From Gymnopilus junonius (lineage: Eukaryota; Basidiomycota; Agaricomycetes; Agaricales; Galerinaceae), in assembly GCA_015501075.1 (NCBI GenBank), contig JADNYJ010000071.1:123990-187989 (forward strand): a DNA stretch of 64,000 bases, read 5' to 3'. Of this stretch, positions 33,220-44,282 are shown one piece after another; positions within the stretch are counted from its first letter, which is position 1, and every line of letters begins with the position of its first letter. The notes beneath the pieces were generated by a model, which was given only the letters and a program-made list of their open reading frames with translations, was not told the DNA's origin and searched no databases. Made by a program: the position numbers and the translations under genes.

Positions 33220-36167
33220 ATGGAAGAGTCAAAGCAGCACCCTAATACCGACTTGCTCGTCAGCGCCACGAAAGGCTTTGACAGCCTCTTTTCGAACGAC
33301 ATTGACGGCGCCAGGAAACATTTTCAACAGCACGCAGACCCTTTTCACCTGATGGGATTGGGAGTTTGTGCGTTCCTGGAGGCTGCTTTGGGAATGGAGG
33401 TGCGTATACTGTTTTTGAAAATCGATATTTCTCGCTGAGAGACGTCTGTCACTCCAGCCGAAGTTGATGGAAGAAGCCACACGATGCTTGTCTCTGTCAG
33501 AAGCTGGTACACGGAAGCAGATGTGCGCACCGAAGCCTCACGACCTGACATATCAGAGTCGATTTCCGTATGGTTTGGAATGGGAGATTTTGAATGCGGA
33601 CGCTGTGGTTCTCTTGGGCTTGACGCACGCCCTAAGGTGACTGGTGATTTGCTGCGCTTTTGCTGTGTGACTGAGTCTCGTTTCAGTGAGTCGTACATGG
33701 GTTACTTGCAGTGCATGTGAGCTTCCTATTATAATAGATGATGTCTCCGCGCTCACTCTTATACCCAGGTACTCGCTAAACAGGTAAGATTCATCCCTGT
33801 TGTCGTCCCTACGCTGATTTTTCGAAGCGCCCACTCAAAGTTCACGAAGTACGCCGTTGTTCAGATATTCTTTTAAGCATTGACTGACCCTTTTCCACGT
33901 AGGCTTTACAAAACGGTGTTCCCCAACGGCCTACATACCATCTCTACTATCGAAGTCGGCGACACCGCCCCTCCTTCCCACGTTGGCCTTGTCCACCAGC
34001 CCTCTCTAGCGTCAATCTCGTCCCAATCATCCATCTCATCACCAGGAACTCCGACGTCCTCCATATCTGCCCTTCCCGCAATTGCTCCGAAAGCAAGCGG
34101 GTTCTTCTCTCGGTGGTCATCATCTTCTTCACCCTCACTGCCGCTGAAGAAACCCAGTCTTCATATACAGCAAGATGGTCCAGTGGAAGATCTCATTGTC
34201 GGTGGCACGGCCTTTGGTTTTGGGTTGTTCAACCTCGTGTTTTCTTTGTTGCCTAAGAAAGTTCAGTATGTTGTTCATTTTCAAGCGTTCGTTATTTGAT
34301 GATTCTTATACTTTGGCGACTCAGGGGATTAGTGGGCTTTCTTGGGTTCAAACACGATCGCAAGTTGGCTCTGGCGGCATTGTCCCTTTCTGCTTCGAAA
34401 AATGACGTTCATAGCGTCTTCGCTGGGTGAGCTGTTCTGCATAATGCGCCCATTCTCCCTCGACTAATGGCATCACAGATTAGTATTGATGACTTATTAT
34501 GGCGTCGTTCTTCTGCTATCTGGATATCACGCCAATGAACAAAATATTCTTATTGAATACAAGGCTGTCGTTGATAAGTAAGCATCGTGTTTTCGTCATT
34601 TATTATTAACTTGAACTCCTTTAGGATTCATGACAAATATTCCGATGGGTCATTGTGGATTCTGAATCGCGTGCGTTACTTTATCAACATGCATGGGCTT
34701 CTTACCTACTGGTTTAGTACAGGCGAAAATTCTGCGCATGTCGCATGATCCGGAAGGCGCGATCACAGTTCTGCGTGACGGCCTTCAGATAAACCGAACA
34801 CGCTCATTTGTTCAAGCTGACATGCTAGTAAGTTTATAACGCCTTTTCTCTCTCTATTTTATTCAAAGCCAGAATCCTCTTTCTCTTAGTTACTTTTCGA
34901 ACTCGCATGGATCCTTCTGGCTCAGAGACAGTACCAAGAATGTGCTGATGCCTTCATCAAAATCACGGAGCTGAATTCATGGTAAGCTCCTTTTGATCCT
35001 GGTGTATATATTTTCCGGTTTTTTTCTGATGAGCACACTTCAGGTCCCATGGAACGTATATCTACATCGCAGCAGGTAAGTGGTCTATTCAAAGAGGTAT
35101 TTAACCGCTGAGACAGCCTCTTATAAGGATGTCATCTTGCACTTGGGGACCTTGACAAGGCGCAATCGTTACTAGACAAGGTTCCTGATTTGATCGAAAA
35201 ACGGAAAGTGGGTGGGAAGGACCTGCCGACTGAGGTCTTCATTAAGAAAAAGTGTTCGTCTCTTGTTATTAGTTGCTTTATTTTTTTGATGTTTTGTTTG
35301 ACTAGTGGCTTTTTATAAGGAAAAACAGGCTAGAAAGGGCGGAGATGAGAAGAAATTTGCGCAGGCAATCAAAATTAACATCGCGGAAGGTTTGTCTATC
35401 TCCTTATTCATCCTTTTTTCTTTTTCTGATATACTAAAAAAACCGTACCAGAAATCGGCATCTGTAGGCCCATTTCCGAATTTCCTTGCCCTAAATCTGC
35501 ACGCTAACGATTTTGACCATCAGTCTGGAATAATCACTCTCGGATAAGTGCATCAATAGCGCAGATCCACGTCGACGAGATGCTCAACATGTCGCCACCC
35601 GTTTCCTTCTCCAAACTTGCCGCAGAAACTGTTGCGTCAGCCAAGACTTCACGCTCAGGGACACCTCTATCTGCCAAGTTCAAACTGCCCGGTTCTTCAA
35701 CCTCTGGATCCTCCCTGATTCTGCCGCATGATATGCTCCTTGATTTGGACACGCCAGATGAGTTGGCAGTACGGGCTCTTCTGCTGGGGATAAATTACCG
35801 GACGTTGAAGGAATTCGAGCCCGCGCGGCGTTTCTTGAGCGAAGCGTACGAATACCAGAGCTCCATCACAGTCAGCACATGGGTTGGCGGAGTCGCCATG
35901 TTCGAATTGGCCGTGTTGGATTTGAAAGAGGCCGAGGTGAAGGAGAGGGAGAGGGGGGAGAGCGGGCCGTCTAATGAGAAGCAGAAACAGGACCAGGAGT
36001 GGAAGAAGTTCTGGGTGGAGGTATTGAAGGGTGCGAATTCGAAATTGGACGTTGCGCTCAACCTTGCTGCGAGTTCGGTTGACTTGTCTTCAAGGCTTGA
36101 TAGTCGGATTGCTATGCTCAGAGATGAGATGGCGTCGAAGAAGGAAATGTTGGGTATTTCTTCTTGA
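33220..36167 (+). CDS. IML2: IML2/TTC39 family TPR protein, mitochondrial outer membrane type (about 700 aa)
   Basis: About a dozen small exons join without frame errors. The start [24 protein letters not shown] leads to ALGME + [16 protein letters not shown], then a 15-nt microexon (about 33769-33783, YSLNR). A Ser-rich linker ([19 protein letters not shown]) precedes the conserved [29 protein letters not shown] region and a hydrophobic stretch ([17 protein letters not shown]). TPR-like helices follow ([40 protein letters not shown], then [17 protein letters not shown]). In yeast, IML2 is linked to lipid droplet or inclusion-body clearance at mitochondria. That role is known for the family, not shown here. 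The end is charged ([20 protein letters not shown]). One intron uses a GTTCGT donor. Confidence 0.88.
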
Positions 36168-36365
36168 GGCGTATATGTCTCATTGTTGGCTTTGCGTTGG
36201 CTGATAGAACTATATATATAATATAGATGAACTTTCGTTTTTATTTATTTTGTTATTGGTAATACACGGTCGTTATTGTGGTCATGTATCAATATGAAGC
36301 AGGAAAACATCTAAATTCTAATGTTCTAATTCCATACGGCGCAAAATACTTTAATACCTGGCAAT

Positions 36366-38084
36366 CTAAACCGGCCTCCAGATAGTCATAGACAACATCT
36401 TGTGAAGGGATGAAAGACATGGCTCGCGCTCAAGAGAGTCGTTGACAATAGAGAACTCGTCTGCGAACCTGCTCCGACCCATGGGCAGTTGACCAATGAA
36501 GCACCAACTCAGCGCCTCGAACGTCTGAGCGTACTTGTTGGCTATAGCCACCATACGTTCCGCATGCCAATTCTCCCAAGCCCGTCTCCTCATTTCAATT
36601 TGGTGTGCAACGGCTAGATCGTAGTCTGCAGTTTTCCCTTGATAAATGAGGAACTCGTCCGGCGTGAGGTACTTTGAGATGTCAAGATCGCAAGGCAAGG
36701 CTTTCGTCGCGTAATAATCGCAAAATCGGGGTGAGAGTGGGTGAGCGTTGATAATAGCGTAGGTGTCGTGTGAGAATGCCAGGGTCTGGAGGAGGTGAAG
36801 GGGAGAGAGGTGGTTAATGACGGATTCGTGGTCGACATGCCAGGTGCTGCGGACTCCTTGGTTGCCTGCTGATAGCCAGAGGTGGCGGAGCGTGGATATG
36901 GAGGCGAGGAAGTGTAATGACTGCTCGGAGATCTCAAAGGCGTCCCAGACTAGGTGAAGAGAGGTGAGGTCGTCGTATTGATGTAGCTTAAGGAGAGGGA
37001 AGAACGATTTCTCAAGGAAGGTTGGACTGACGGATTTGGGGAGTTGGATGGTCTCTAACTGAGGGTTGTGCTGGAGGAAGGAGACGATATCATCCAAGAT
37101 CGAGTCGGTCGAGATATGATTGATCCAGCAAAACTGTGTGAGAGACTTGATGTGCCCACGCGTCCTGAAAAACGCACATGCGGAAGGCGTCAAAGAACCC
37201 ATGGATAGAGACTGGACCTTCGTGTTTTCTCCAATGAGGAGGTGGAAGAGAGAGGGATTGTCGATTGAAATCATGTCGAGAGTTAATGAGCGCAGCTTGG
37301 GAAATTGGAGCACAGCTGGATCACAGCACATGCTGTCCTCCGTGAGGGCAGCCCCGATCCAACTCAATTGGCGCAAAGTCGGAGAAACGCAACGAAGAAG
37401 TTGTGAAAAGAAGTGAGTTGGATACTGGGCAACCGTGTCATAAATTTCCAGGTGAAGGGTTTCGAGAGGAATAGGTCGGGAAATGTTATATGTATCCTCC
37501 GGGTCAATGACTATACCCTTCAAGCTGAGGTGCTTCACGGAAGAACGCTGAAGGGCCTGAAGGAGGGCTGAAGAAAGGAAGGCACCATCCCAGGCTAAAA
37601 TGTGGAGGTTCGAAAGGGAAGTGGCGATTGCGCTGTAGATCAATTGAGACTGGGCAGCGTGTTTTTCGTAGGATAACTTCGAGTTGATTGATGTCTGGGA
37701 GGATGTAGAGACTGTGGAAGAGGGTGGAGACGACACATCGAGTCGTCGAATACAGTGAGGGATGGAGGATGGTGAACACGCGGTGAAATTGCGATCTAAG
37801 AGAGGTTGTCGCGACTTTGAGTTTATGTCGACTTCAACTTCTTTGAACAAGGTAAGTGAAGCCAGGCGACAGCAATCACGATCTACCAAGGCCAAGGATT
37901 TGAGGTCAGACCGAGACAAATACCGGACGACCTGCGCAAAAAGTTCGACCGGGACCCTGAACAAAGGGAATGCCGAAACAGTGACACGACCCCGGTGAAC
38001 TCTGTCGAAACTGAGGCACTGAATGTCGAACATTGAGGTCGAAATTGGAGGGACGTCTTCAAACCACTGTGACATGCCGCGCAA
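36366..38084 (-). CDS. F-box protein, intact single exon (572 aa)
   Basis: One uninterrupted frame. The F-box lies near residues 40-85 (FRVPVELFAQVVRYLSRSDL, then LALVDRDCCRLASLTLFKEV), followed by LRR-like stretches such as LSNLHILAWDG, VKHLSLKGI and LSTLRHLWLSAG. The C-terminal part (EFLIYQGKTADYDLAVAHQI) contains a charged helix. Proteins of this type recruit targets to an SCF ubiquitin ligase via Skp1. The target is unknown. ATG codons stand at residues 1 and 4 (MRGM). The first is used here because nothing separates them. It is convergent with the TPR gene and divergent from the dehydrogenase gene. Unlike the two F-box relics at the left end, it is fully open. Confidence 0.88.
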   Translation of the reverse strand: MRGMSQWFEDVPPISTSMFDIQCLSFDRVHRGRVTVSAFPLFRVPVELFAQVVRYLSRSDLKSLALVDRDCCRLASLTLFKEVEVDINSKSRQPLLDRNFTACSPSSIPHCIRRLDVSSPPSSTVSTSSQTSINSKLSYEKHAAQSQLIYSAIATSLSNLHILAWDGAFLSSALLQALQRSSVKHLSLKGIVIDPEDTYNISRPIPLETLHLEIYDTVAQYPTHFFSQLLRCVSPTLRQLSWIGAALTEDSMCCDPAVLQFPKLRSLTLDMISIDNPSLFHLLIGENTKVQSLSMGSLTPSACAFFRTRGHIKSLTQFCWINHISTDSILDDIVSFLQHNPQLETIQLPKSVSPTFLEKSFFPLLKLHQYDDLTSLHLVWDAFEISEQSLHFLASISTLRHLWLSAGNQGVRSTWHVDHESVINHLSPLHLLQTLAFSHDTYAIINAHPLSPRFCDYYATKALPCDLDISKYLTPDEFLIYQGKTADYDLAVAHQIEMRRRAWENWHAERMVAIANKYAQTFEALSWCFIGQLPMGRSRFADEFSIVNDSLEREPCLSSLHKMLSMTIWRPV

Positions 38085-38852
38085 GACGGAGGAATGAGTA
38101 CTCGCAACGGCTGTAGGTGGTTAAGGGGGAAGCAAAAGGCAGAAAAAATAAGGGCGCTCACATTTATGTAAAGTTTCGACGTATGTAAGGGTCGCCGCCA
38201 ACCGTGAATTAATCGCGCTCACGCCACTTCAAACAACCCAGTAATCGGACAAGGCGACGGACAAAGGACGTTCGATAACGGAGTCCAATAGAAAATTTTC
38301 ATGATGCATGATGTTGGCGATGTCGATGAAAGCTTGTATGATAGAGGTTCCATAGAAATATCAGACATTTAACTGTATAGGTTGAGTCATGGATAATGCG
38401 GGTTTGGAGCTCCTGAAACCTAAAAGGAGGGCACCGTAAGATTATCCAAATTTTGGAAGAAATGAGTTGTACGTACATTCCTCTTGTCCACGTTTCTGTA
38501 ACCCCGACCGCTTGGGAACGGAATGAACGGCATCATATTGTTATCAATGACCCAGTCAAGCAGCATGTCAGGACCAGCAGTAGTCAGAGAGGAAGTATCA
38601 CCGTCAACGGCCTTCGCAGCAGGTGCAATTTTCTCTGCTTTGCGTTGAACTTATTTCAGGGATATATCATGGTGGAATTATTGACAGAAAGAAAAAGTTG
38701 AGCTCGCGTGAGAATGATTAGAGTCCAAGGTAGGCTATATTTACTATTAACCTTCGGTTTCTCGGCCGCTCGGCTAAACGGATGAGACGACCCGGACAGG
38801 GGAAGAACAGCACCAGAAAGAGCTGCACCCGCTCGCACCCTTACCGCCACTC
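38085..38852. promoter_or_regulatory. Divergent promoter region between the F-box gene and the dehydrogenase gene
   Basis: About 770 bp between two start codons pointing away from each other, so both promoters must lie here. No repeat or small gene was seen. Pyrimidine-rich tracts lie close to both starts. Confidence 0.4.
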
Positions 38853-40064
38853 ATGGCGAACTCGAATAGTCGGTCCTACACCATCGCCGTCCTGCCGGGA
38901 GATGGCATTGGCCTTGAAGTTATGCCACCAGCCCTTCGATGCTTGGAAGAAGCAGCGAAGGGTTTTGGATTTCAATTTGAATTCAGACATTACGAATGGG
39001 CGTCCTGCACTTACTATCATAAGCATGGGAAGATGCTTCCGCCAGACTGGAAGCAGCTTTTACAAGCTTGCAACGCTATTTACTTTGGTGCAGGTAAGTT
39101 TTCTATCGGATTGTGTACAAAAGACGTCATTGACATCAAGAGTTTGATAGTCGGCGATCCTGCGACGGTGCCTGATCACATTTCCTTGTGGGGAAGCCTC
39201 CTTCTTTTCCGTCGAGAGTTTGACCAGTTCATAAATCTGCGGCCATGTCGACTTATTCCTGGTGTTCTTTCACCTCTGGCTAATCGGGATGGAAAGAAGA
39301 TCGACTTCGTTACCGTCAGAGAAAACACTGAAGGCGAATACAGTTCGATCGGCGGAAGGATATTCGAAGGTACTGATCGCGAGACCGTCATTCAGAACAC
39401 GGTCTTCACGAGGATCGGAGTGGATAGAGTTGTGCGCTACGCGTTCGAATTGGCTCGCAGTCGACCTGCTAAGAAGCTCACGTCTGCCACCAAATCAAAC
39501 GGAATTTCCATTACCATGCCTTACTGGGACGAGCGCGTTGAGGCGATAGGCAAAGAATACCCGGATGTGAAGGTGGATAAATACCACATCGACATTCTAT
39601 GTGCTCACTTTGTCCAACGCCCTCACATATTCGACGTCGTGGTCGGTTCCAATCTCTTCGGCGACATTTTGTCCGACTTGGGTCCCGCCTGTACTGGAAC
39701 GATCGGCATCGCCCCTTCAGCCAACTTGAATCCAACATCCAAGCGGGAAGAGGCTGGGAAAGAGTGGATGCCTAGCTTATTCGAACCTGTGCATGGCAGC
39801 GCACCGGATATTGCTGGGAAGGGGATCGCGAATCCGATAGGCATGATATGGGCAGGTCAAATGATGTTGGACCACCTTGGCGAGAAGAAGGCCGCAGACG
39901 CGGTAATGAAAGCTATTGAGAACGTCTTGAAGGATGCCAAGGATGCGCAATTGCGAGGACAGGTAGATGTCTTGACGCCTGATATGCATGGGAATGGGAC
40001 CACTGATGGCTTGGGACGAGCGATCGAGAAGGAAATTGAACGGCTAGCTGGCTTGCAGATATGA
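38853..40064 (+). CDS. Tartrate/D-malate dehydrogenase-type NAD-dependent decarboxylating dehydrogenase (384 aa after splicing)
   Basis: Belongs to the isocitrate/isopropylmalate dehydrogenase fold: IAVLPGDGIGLEVM at the N-terminus, RREFDQFINLRPCRL with substrate-binding Arg residues, VRENTEGEYSSIGG, the metal-binding Asp motif SNLFGDILSDLGP and the NAD loop EPVHGSAPDIAGKGIANP. The overall pattern fits the tartrate dehydrogenase/decarboxylase (TTUC/YeaU) branch better than LeuB, because of SLWGSLL and IFEGTDRETVIQNTVFTR. A 57 bp GT-AG intron (39094-39150) splits YFGA-VGDP. It is a multiple of three without stop, so a naive frame reads 19 extra residues (KFSIGLCTKD...). The likely reaction is oxidative decarboxylation of D-malate or tartrate-like acids with Mg or Mn. 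The location is probably cytosolic (no targeting leader). Confidence 0.92.
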   Translation: MANSNSRSYTIAVLPGDGIGLEVMPPALRCLEEAAKGFGFQFEFRHYEWASCTYYHKHGKMLPPDWKQLLQACNAIYFGAGKFSIGLCTKDVIDIKSLIVGDPATVPDHISLWGSLLLFRREFDQFINLRPCRLIPGVLSPLANRDGKKIDFVTVRENTEGEYSSIGGRIFEGTDRETVIQNTVFTRIGVDRVVRYAFELARSRPAKKLTSATKSNGISITMPYWDERVEAIGKEYPDVKVDKYHIDILCAHFVQRPHIFDVVVGSNLFGDILSDLGPACTGTIGIAPSANLNPTSKREEAGKEWMPSLFEPVHGSAPDIAGKGIANPIGMIWAGQMMLDHLGEKKAADAVMKAIENVLKDAKDAQLRGQVDVLTPDMHGNGTTDGLGRAIEKEIERLAGLQI

Positions 40065-40647
40065 AAAATCCATTTGTACGTTAGATATAGTGTGCCTCTA
40101 TCTCTATATATACCAACTCAAACTATGCCTAATTAAAGTTTCGAGGAAGTGTGATATTTAGGCCATGAGAAGCAAACTTTCTCCGTGCTGGCATAATTAG
40201 AGGAGACTTGGGCCCGATACGATAGGGCGGTCACCGATGATGGGGAGCACGATTACGAGGATGACGAAGTCAATTCATATAGTGCCGTTTGTTTCGCTAT
40301 TTGATGTGTTCTCTAGACCCTTTGAATGATTTTTTTACAGCGCAGACAGTAATATGTAATTCAATTTATTTCCATTGATGATTTGACTTAATATCTCAAT
40401 CACAAAGATTACACTGAATTGCATTTTGAATAGTAACTTGAGGCGAGTATTTTGTTGAGCTTAGAAAATGTTCTGTAGTACTCGGCGCTTTCGAGTCTCA
40501 AAAGAATGCACATTGAAGTTATACATATAAGTAGCTACGAGGCCTAATTGTCCATTGTCATGATGACATTACAGGTAGAATAGATACTAGCGGAAAGAAT
40601 ACCAAAGCAATTGTCCTGGCCAACGTCCACAAGAACGATATAGGTGT
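40065..40647. other. 3' spacer between convergent genes
   Basis: Contains the 3' ends of the dehydrogenase gene and the small secreted protein gene. AT-rich, no gene or repeat seen. Confidence 0.45.
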
Positions 40648-41224
40648 TTACGCAGAAACATTGATGGTAATGGGCTCTTCAACGCTACCTTCGATGAAGA
40701 CCTGGCCAGTACCGTCGGTATTTTGAATCGGGTAGGTGTCAGTGAGCACAACATTGTAGGGTGCGCCGGCAAAGTAGAATGTGAGTGGGATCTACAATAC
40801 GTCAATATCCAGTTGAAACTTTAGAACAATAATAAACTCACCGTAGTGCTGAACTCATCAGTAGTCGCCCCTGCAGCGAGGGTACGGCGAGCAAGCACGA
40901 TAGGGACTTCATGACCGTTGTTCTGGTTCCCAAGAACTTGGATGGTGTAGTCAATGAACTGTGGTATGATGTCGAAGTAGGAGATAGCACAGTGGAAGTC
41001 GACCTGGATGTTAATGGGCTGGAATAAAAAACGAGAATGAGCTCTTGAATAAGGGTGACAACGCAAGTACTCACGTCGCCGGGGTTATATGAAGTGGCAT
41101 TGGTAGGGTTGGAGACGATGAGGTTTCCGTACCTGGATGCCTCTGGGCAGGGTTGACGGGGCAGGACAGTCGCAGAGGCCAAGCTGACCAGAGAGAGAAT
41201 AGCGGCAGAGAAAGCAAATTTCAT
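40648..41224 (-). CDS. Small secreted protein of unknown function, three exons
   Basis: Signal peptide MKFAFSAAILSLVSLASATV with a possible Kex2-like LPR site just after it. Exon 1 (41224-41075, 50 codons) ends NPTNATSYNPGD, joins PINIQVDFHCAISYFD, and a second intron precedes IPLTFYFAGAPYNVVLTDTY. The stop is at 40648-40650 after ITINVSA. The mature protein is about 135 residues with two Cys (one in each of the first two exons) and one N-glycosylation site (NAT). Its beta-rich, Thr/Val-rich composition suggests a small sandwich fold, as in many secreted basidiomycete proteins with no assigned role. The frame is clean across all three exons. Confidence 0.82.
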
Positions 41225-41446
41225 TGTGAAATTACTTTCGAATGTGAGGAATGTTAAAAAGAACGTTTGGGGGGTTTCGTCAAAGCACCAAAGCCCTTTT
41301 AACGTATTCTGAGTACTCCATTTAAGGGTTAACCGTGAAACGCGGTGTAAGGCGACCGTAAGTATGTAATGTCATGTAAAGGCGCCATGCACCAACAGAT
41401 GCGTGAATGGTTCCATGGCCCTTGTGATCAGGATGGAAGCAAGAGC

Positions 41447-41572
41447 TAGTGCTGCCGCGAGTTGAATTCGAGCCGAACTCCAGCTAATGGGAATTAAAAC
41501 TCCGACGCCTCGAGCCCAGGCTGCCCGCAGCCCAGCTCTACTCGACTGCCTACTTTGGGCAGCACTAGCACC
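41447..41572. mobile_element. Short MITE-like element, about 125 bp
   Basis: The left end GCTAGTGCTGCC recurs inverted on the right as GGCAGCACTAGC, with GC-rich sequence (GCCCGCAGCCCAGC) between. No clear target duplication was found, so the boundaries are approximate. Confidence 0.4.
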
Positions 41573-41686
41573 CAGAACATGACCATGACAGCTGCGTTAT
41601 CATGTGTGGGATCGGCATCCAACCTCTCAAAGATCGGCGCTCTGGACATCGATGTGCTGATGGTTCTTGGTGATGTCCGTTCCCGA

Positions 41687-42135
41687 CGCTACTAGCAGAA
41701 AATACGGAAGAAGAGAAAGAGGACAACTCCGGCTTGAAAAGTCGGAGTTAAAGGATGACAACGGTACATACTATGCGTTGGTCGATACCTCGTTGGTCCC
41801 GCACTGCTGCATGTCCATCCAACGTCCCTGCATCGTCCACGTCAGAAGGAGCACCCAACACACTCATCCAGCACTTCCCCTCCTGGGGCGAATATTTCCA
41901 TTGCCCCACCCATGATTGCTGTTCGTCGTCTATTATCATCCTCATCCCAATTCCGAGGGGAAGTCTGATCTAATCGCATTCCTCTCCTCCATACACGCGC
42001 CAAGCAATCTTCCTTGAAAAGAGCAAAAATGGACCAGTGATACTATGGTGTGGAGACGAGGGTACGCTGGCGGGCTGCAGAAGGCTGCTTCAGGGTTGGT
42101 CGCGTTCGAGGACTCAGGCTCAGCCGAAATCTTTC
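41687..42135 (+). repeat. Dispersed direct repeat, left copy
   Basis: Shares an ordered set of words with 60955-61350, in the same orientation: ACTAGCAG-AAATACGGAAG, GCGTTGGT-GATACCT / GCATTGGTTGGTACCT, CATCGTCCACGTCAG, ATCCTCATCCC-ATTCC, TCCTCTCCTCCATACACGC, GGACCAGTGATACT and GGTACGCTGGCG. On the minus strand both copies hold short frames containing MRMIIDDE or MRIIMDEE, so they are probably relics of the same gene. The right copy preserves a secretory-type start (MSYTSVSLVHSCLLFLGVLF). Confidence 0.55.
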
Positions 42136-42888
42136 ATCTTCATCTTCGCGCTACAGCCTAACCCTTTATCTTCTTGCGCCTCTTCCTGAACCTGAGTCCG
42201 GAGTCCTGAAATTATCTTGTGCAGCTTTTTCTCGAGTATGAGTATACCAGCACTATCAGATCCTATCAAATATTTCAACTTTCAAGGTATGGAGGGTCCT
42301 TCTTAGAACTTTCCGCTGGTTAATCCTTCCACGTACTGGGCCTTCTATTGTCGGAGATCCAGACACACTATTGCTATTGATGTGTTGGATAGACATCGTC
42401 TTTCGTCATTCCTGTGCATGCGCAGCATTCGAACGGTGCGCTGCGGCGTGCTTCAGAGCGACTTCCATCGCGACTTTCAAAGGCTAAACGTATATTAGCA
42501 ACGTCAAATGTCGAACGTGGGCCCAAGGGCCAAGTGCTAGGTAATAACAAAACAAACATCTCTAGTACAAGTCTCTCGGACTTGGTATCCAAGCCTGAGA
42601 AGAAGGGAAAGGCATGCAAGCCCGGGCACCTAATTAAAACTTCAGTGGGTATTGTTCCTGTCATGGCCTGTGGCCCGTGTGGGCCAGTGGACCCTCAATC
42701 CTCACAATTGAGGGTTATCTAAAGCGGCGCTTGGGGTATTTAATAAACCTTCATCGTTCTCTCCCCATTCTCACTTTCCCTTGTCCACCTTCCTCCCTAT
42801 TCCAACTTCAAACCTCACCGTGGTCCACCAGCGCCAACCCTTCCACTCCCACTTTCATTTCCACTCACACCCAGACTTAGACCCAACC
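42136..42888. other. Upstream region of the NLR-type relic
   Basis: No gene recognised. A pyrimidine-rich stretch with CACCTTCCTCC words lies just before the start codon at 42889, as is common at strong fungal promoters. Confidence 0.35.
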
Positions 42889-43783
42889 ATGCCCTCCAAG
42901 TCCACCATATCTTTCTTCCAGGGCGCAAATAACGTCTCCATCAGCGGCGGTGCATTCAGCGTCGTCAACTCGGACGGGGCATGACTATGTACAACTACGG
43001 CAGCAGCAGACAGGACCCAGGCCTCAGGCTGCTGTAGGACCTTCAGCTGTGCCCCAAATGTGGATCTGGACGAAAATCAGAATGTGGGCCCGAATGGAAA
43101 TGGACATCAAAATGGAAATGCGAATGCAAGTCCGACTGCATGTCCGACTACGCGGTCTAATATCAACATAAATGGCGTCAACGTCACGGTTAGTGCCACG
43201 CAGGGTTACGATAATGATGATCGTTCAGTGGTGGAGACTGTAGCCCCCTTCTTTTTCTCTTCCCTTTCTCTGCGACTTTTCCACCACATGCTGATCCTCG
43301 TCCAATAGTTACCATCAGCTCTCAGCCGCTCACCCTATTCACGCCACTCAACCTACTCAGCGCAACTCGTTTAACTCACCTAACTCGACTCAATCCTCCA
43401 AGACCCTGCCTCCATCCCAGCGGCACCAGCGTCAGCGCTTCACTCCCGGGCCTTTCATCCTTAATCCAAATCCGAATCCGAATCAGGACCTATGCCCTGG
43501 CTCTTCCCAGTCCTACGCTCCTCTTGTGCACCCACCCCCACCTCCAGCTTCACGCGTACGCTCAACAGTAACATATGACCAAACGTTCATGCCCCAGGCT
43601 ACCACGCCTCAAGGGGTTACCCCACCGGGTGTTTCTCAAGCTGAAATTCAGGGAGTGTCTACGGTTGCTGATATGGGCGTTAATGGTAATGCTGACGCTG
43701 ACATGCAACGCAGAAATGGGAACAGGAATAGGAATGGAATTGGCCTCACTGATGAGCATAGCGTCAACTCAGCCCAAATGTGC
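42889..43783 (+). pseudogene. Relic of a gene with NLR-type N-terminal motif, cut by a retrotransposon
   Basis: Begins MPSKSTISFFQGANNVSISG and continues GGAFSVVNSDG, then in the next frame MTMYNYGSSRQDPG. The pattern FFxxAxNVxIxGGxF...GxMTxYxYG is the short N-terminal motif seen on many agaricomycete NACHT-type proteins. Further frame changes follow (PQAAVGPSAVPQ, then VDLDENQNVGPNGNG). An Asn/Pro/Gln-rich low-complexity part is open after an apparent intron at about 43240-43307 (QPTQRNSFNSPNSTQSS, LNPNPNPNQD) up to HSVNSAQ. At 43784 an LTR begins and the gene never resumes. Either a pseudogene or a gene killed by the insertion. Family by motif only. Confidence 0.5.
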
Positions 43784-44282
43784 TGTAAAAAACCCGTTCT
43801 GTGTGGGAACGGTATAAGACGAGGGGAGTTGGGTGAAGGACGGAACCGTTCACAATTCCAGTCAAGTCCAGAAGTGGTGAGAGCCCTCAGGATCACAGTC
43901 CTGAGCAAATCTCCGAGTAAGGGTGAGCCAGTTCCTTCTATTTAGAGCTGCTCTCGTGGCTAGCTGCAAGCTGGGGGAATTGTAGCTAGTACAGGCCTTT
44001 TATACCTAAGTAGCTAGTGAAATTTTACTCTAAATTTTTAGAAGGGATAAATATGAAGCGAAAGAAAAAACTCAAAGAGTCTTTTTTGGGTAGAGAGCTC
44101 ATCAACCGAGAGATCGACGAGCGCCTGTTAGTTGATGCATAGGTTCTAAAAATAAAATGAATTGAGTGGTGGAATAACTTGCCTGTGGTCGTCTAGCGAC
44201 CATTCAATTCCTGGATTTTCATGCATCCGTTGTGAGCATGAAAATGACTAATTCCGTGCGCAACCGGAGCGCAAGCTCCACA
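43784..44282 (-). repeat. Element I LTR (left, 3' LTR in element orientation)
   Basis: 499 bp. Differs from the other two LTRs at CCCGTTC versus CCCATTC, itself a CpG change. It is flanked on the outside by GTGC. Confidence 0.85.

Noticed and set aside
39094..39150. 19 extra residues in the dehydrogenase frame
   Set aside because: Canonical GTAAGT donor and TAG acceptor, no counterpart in the enzyme family, and a length divisible by three explains why the frame stays open.
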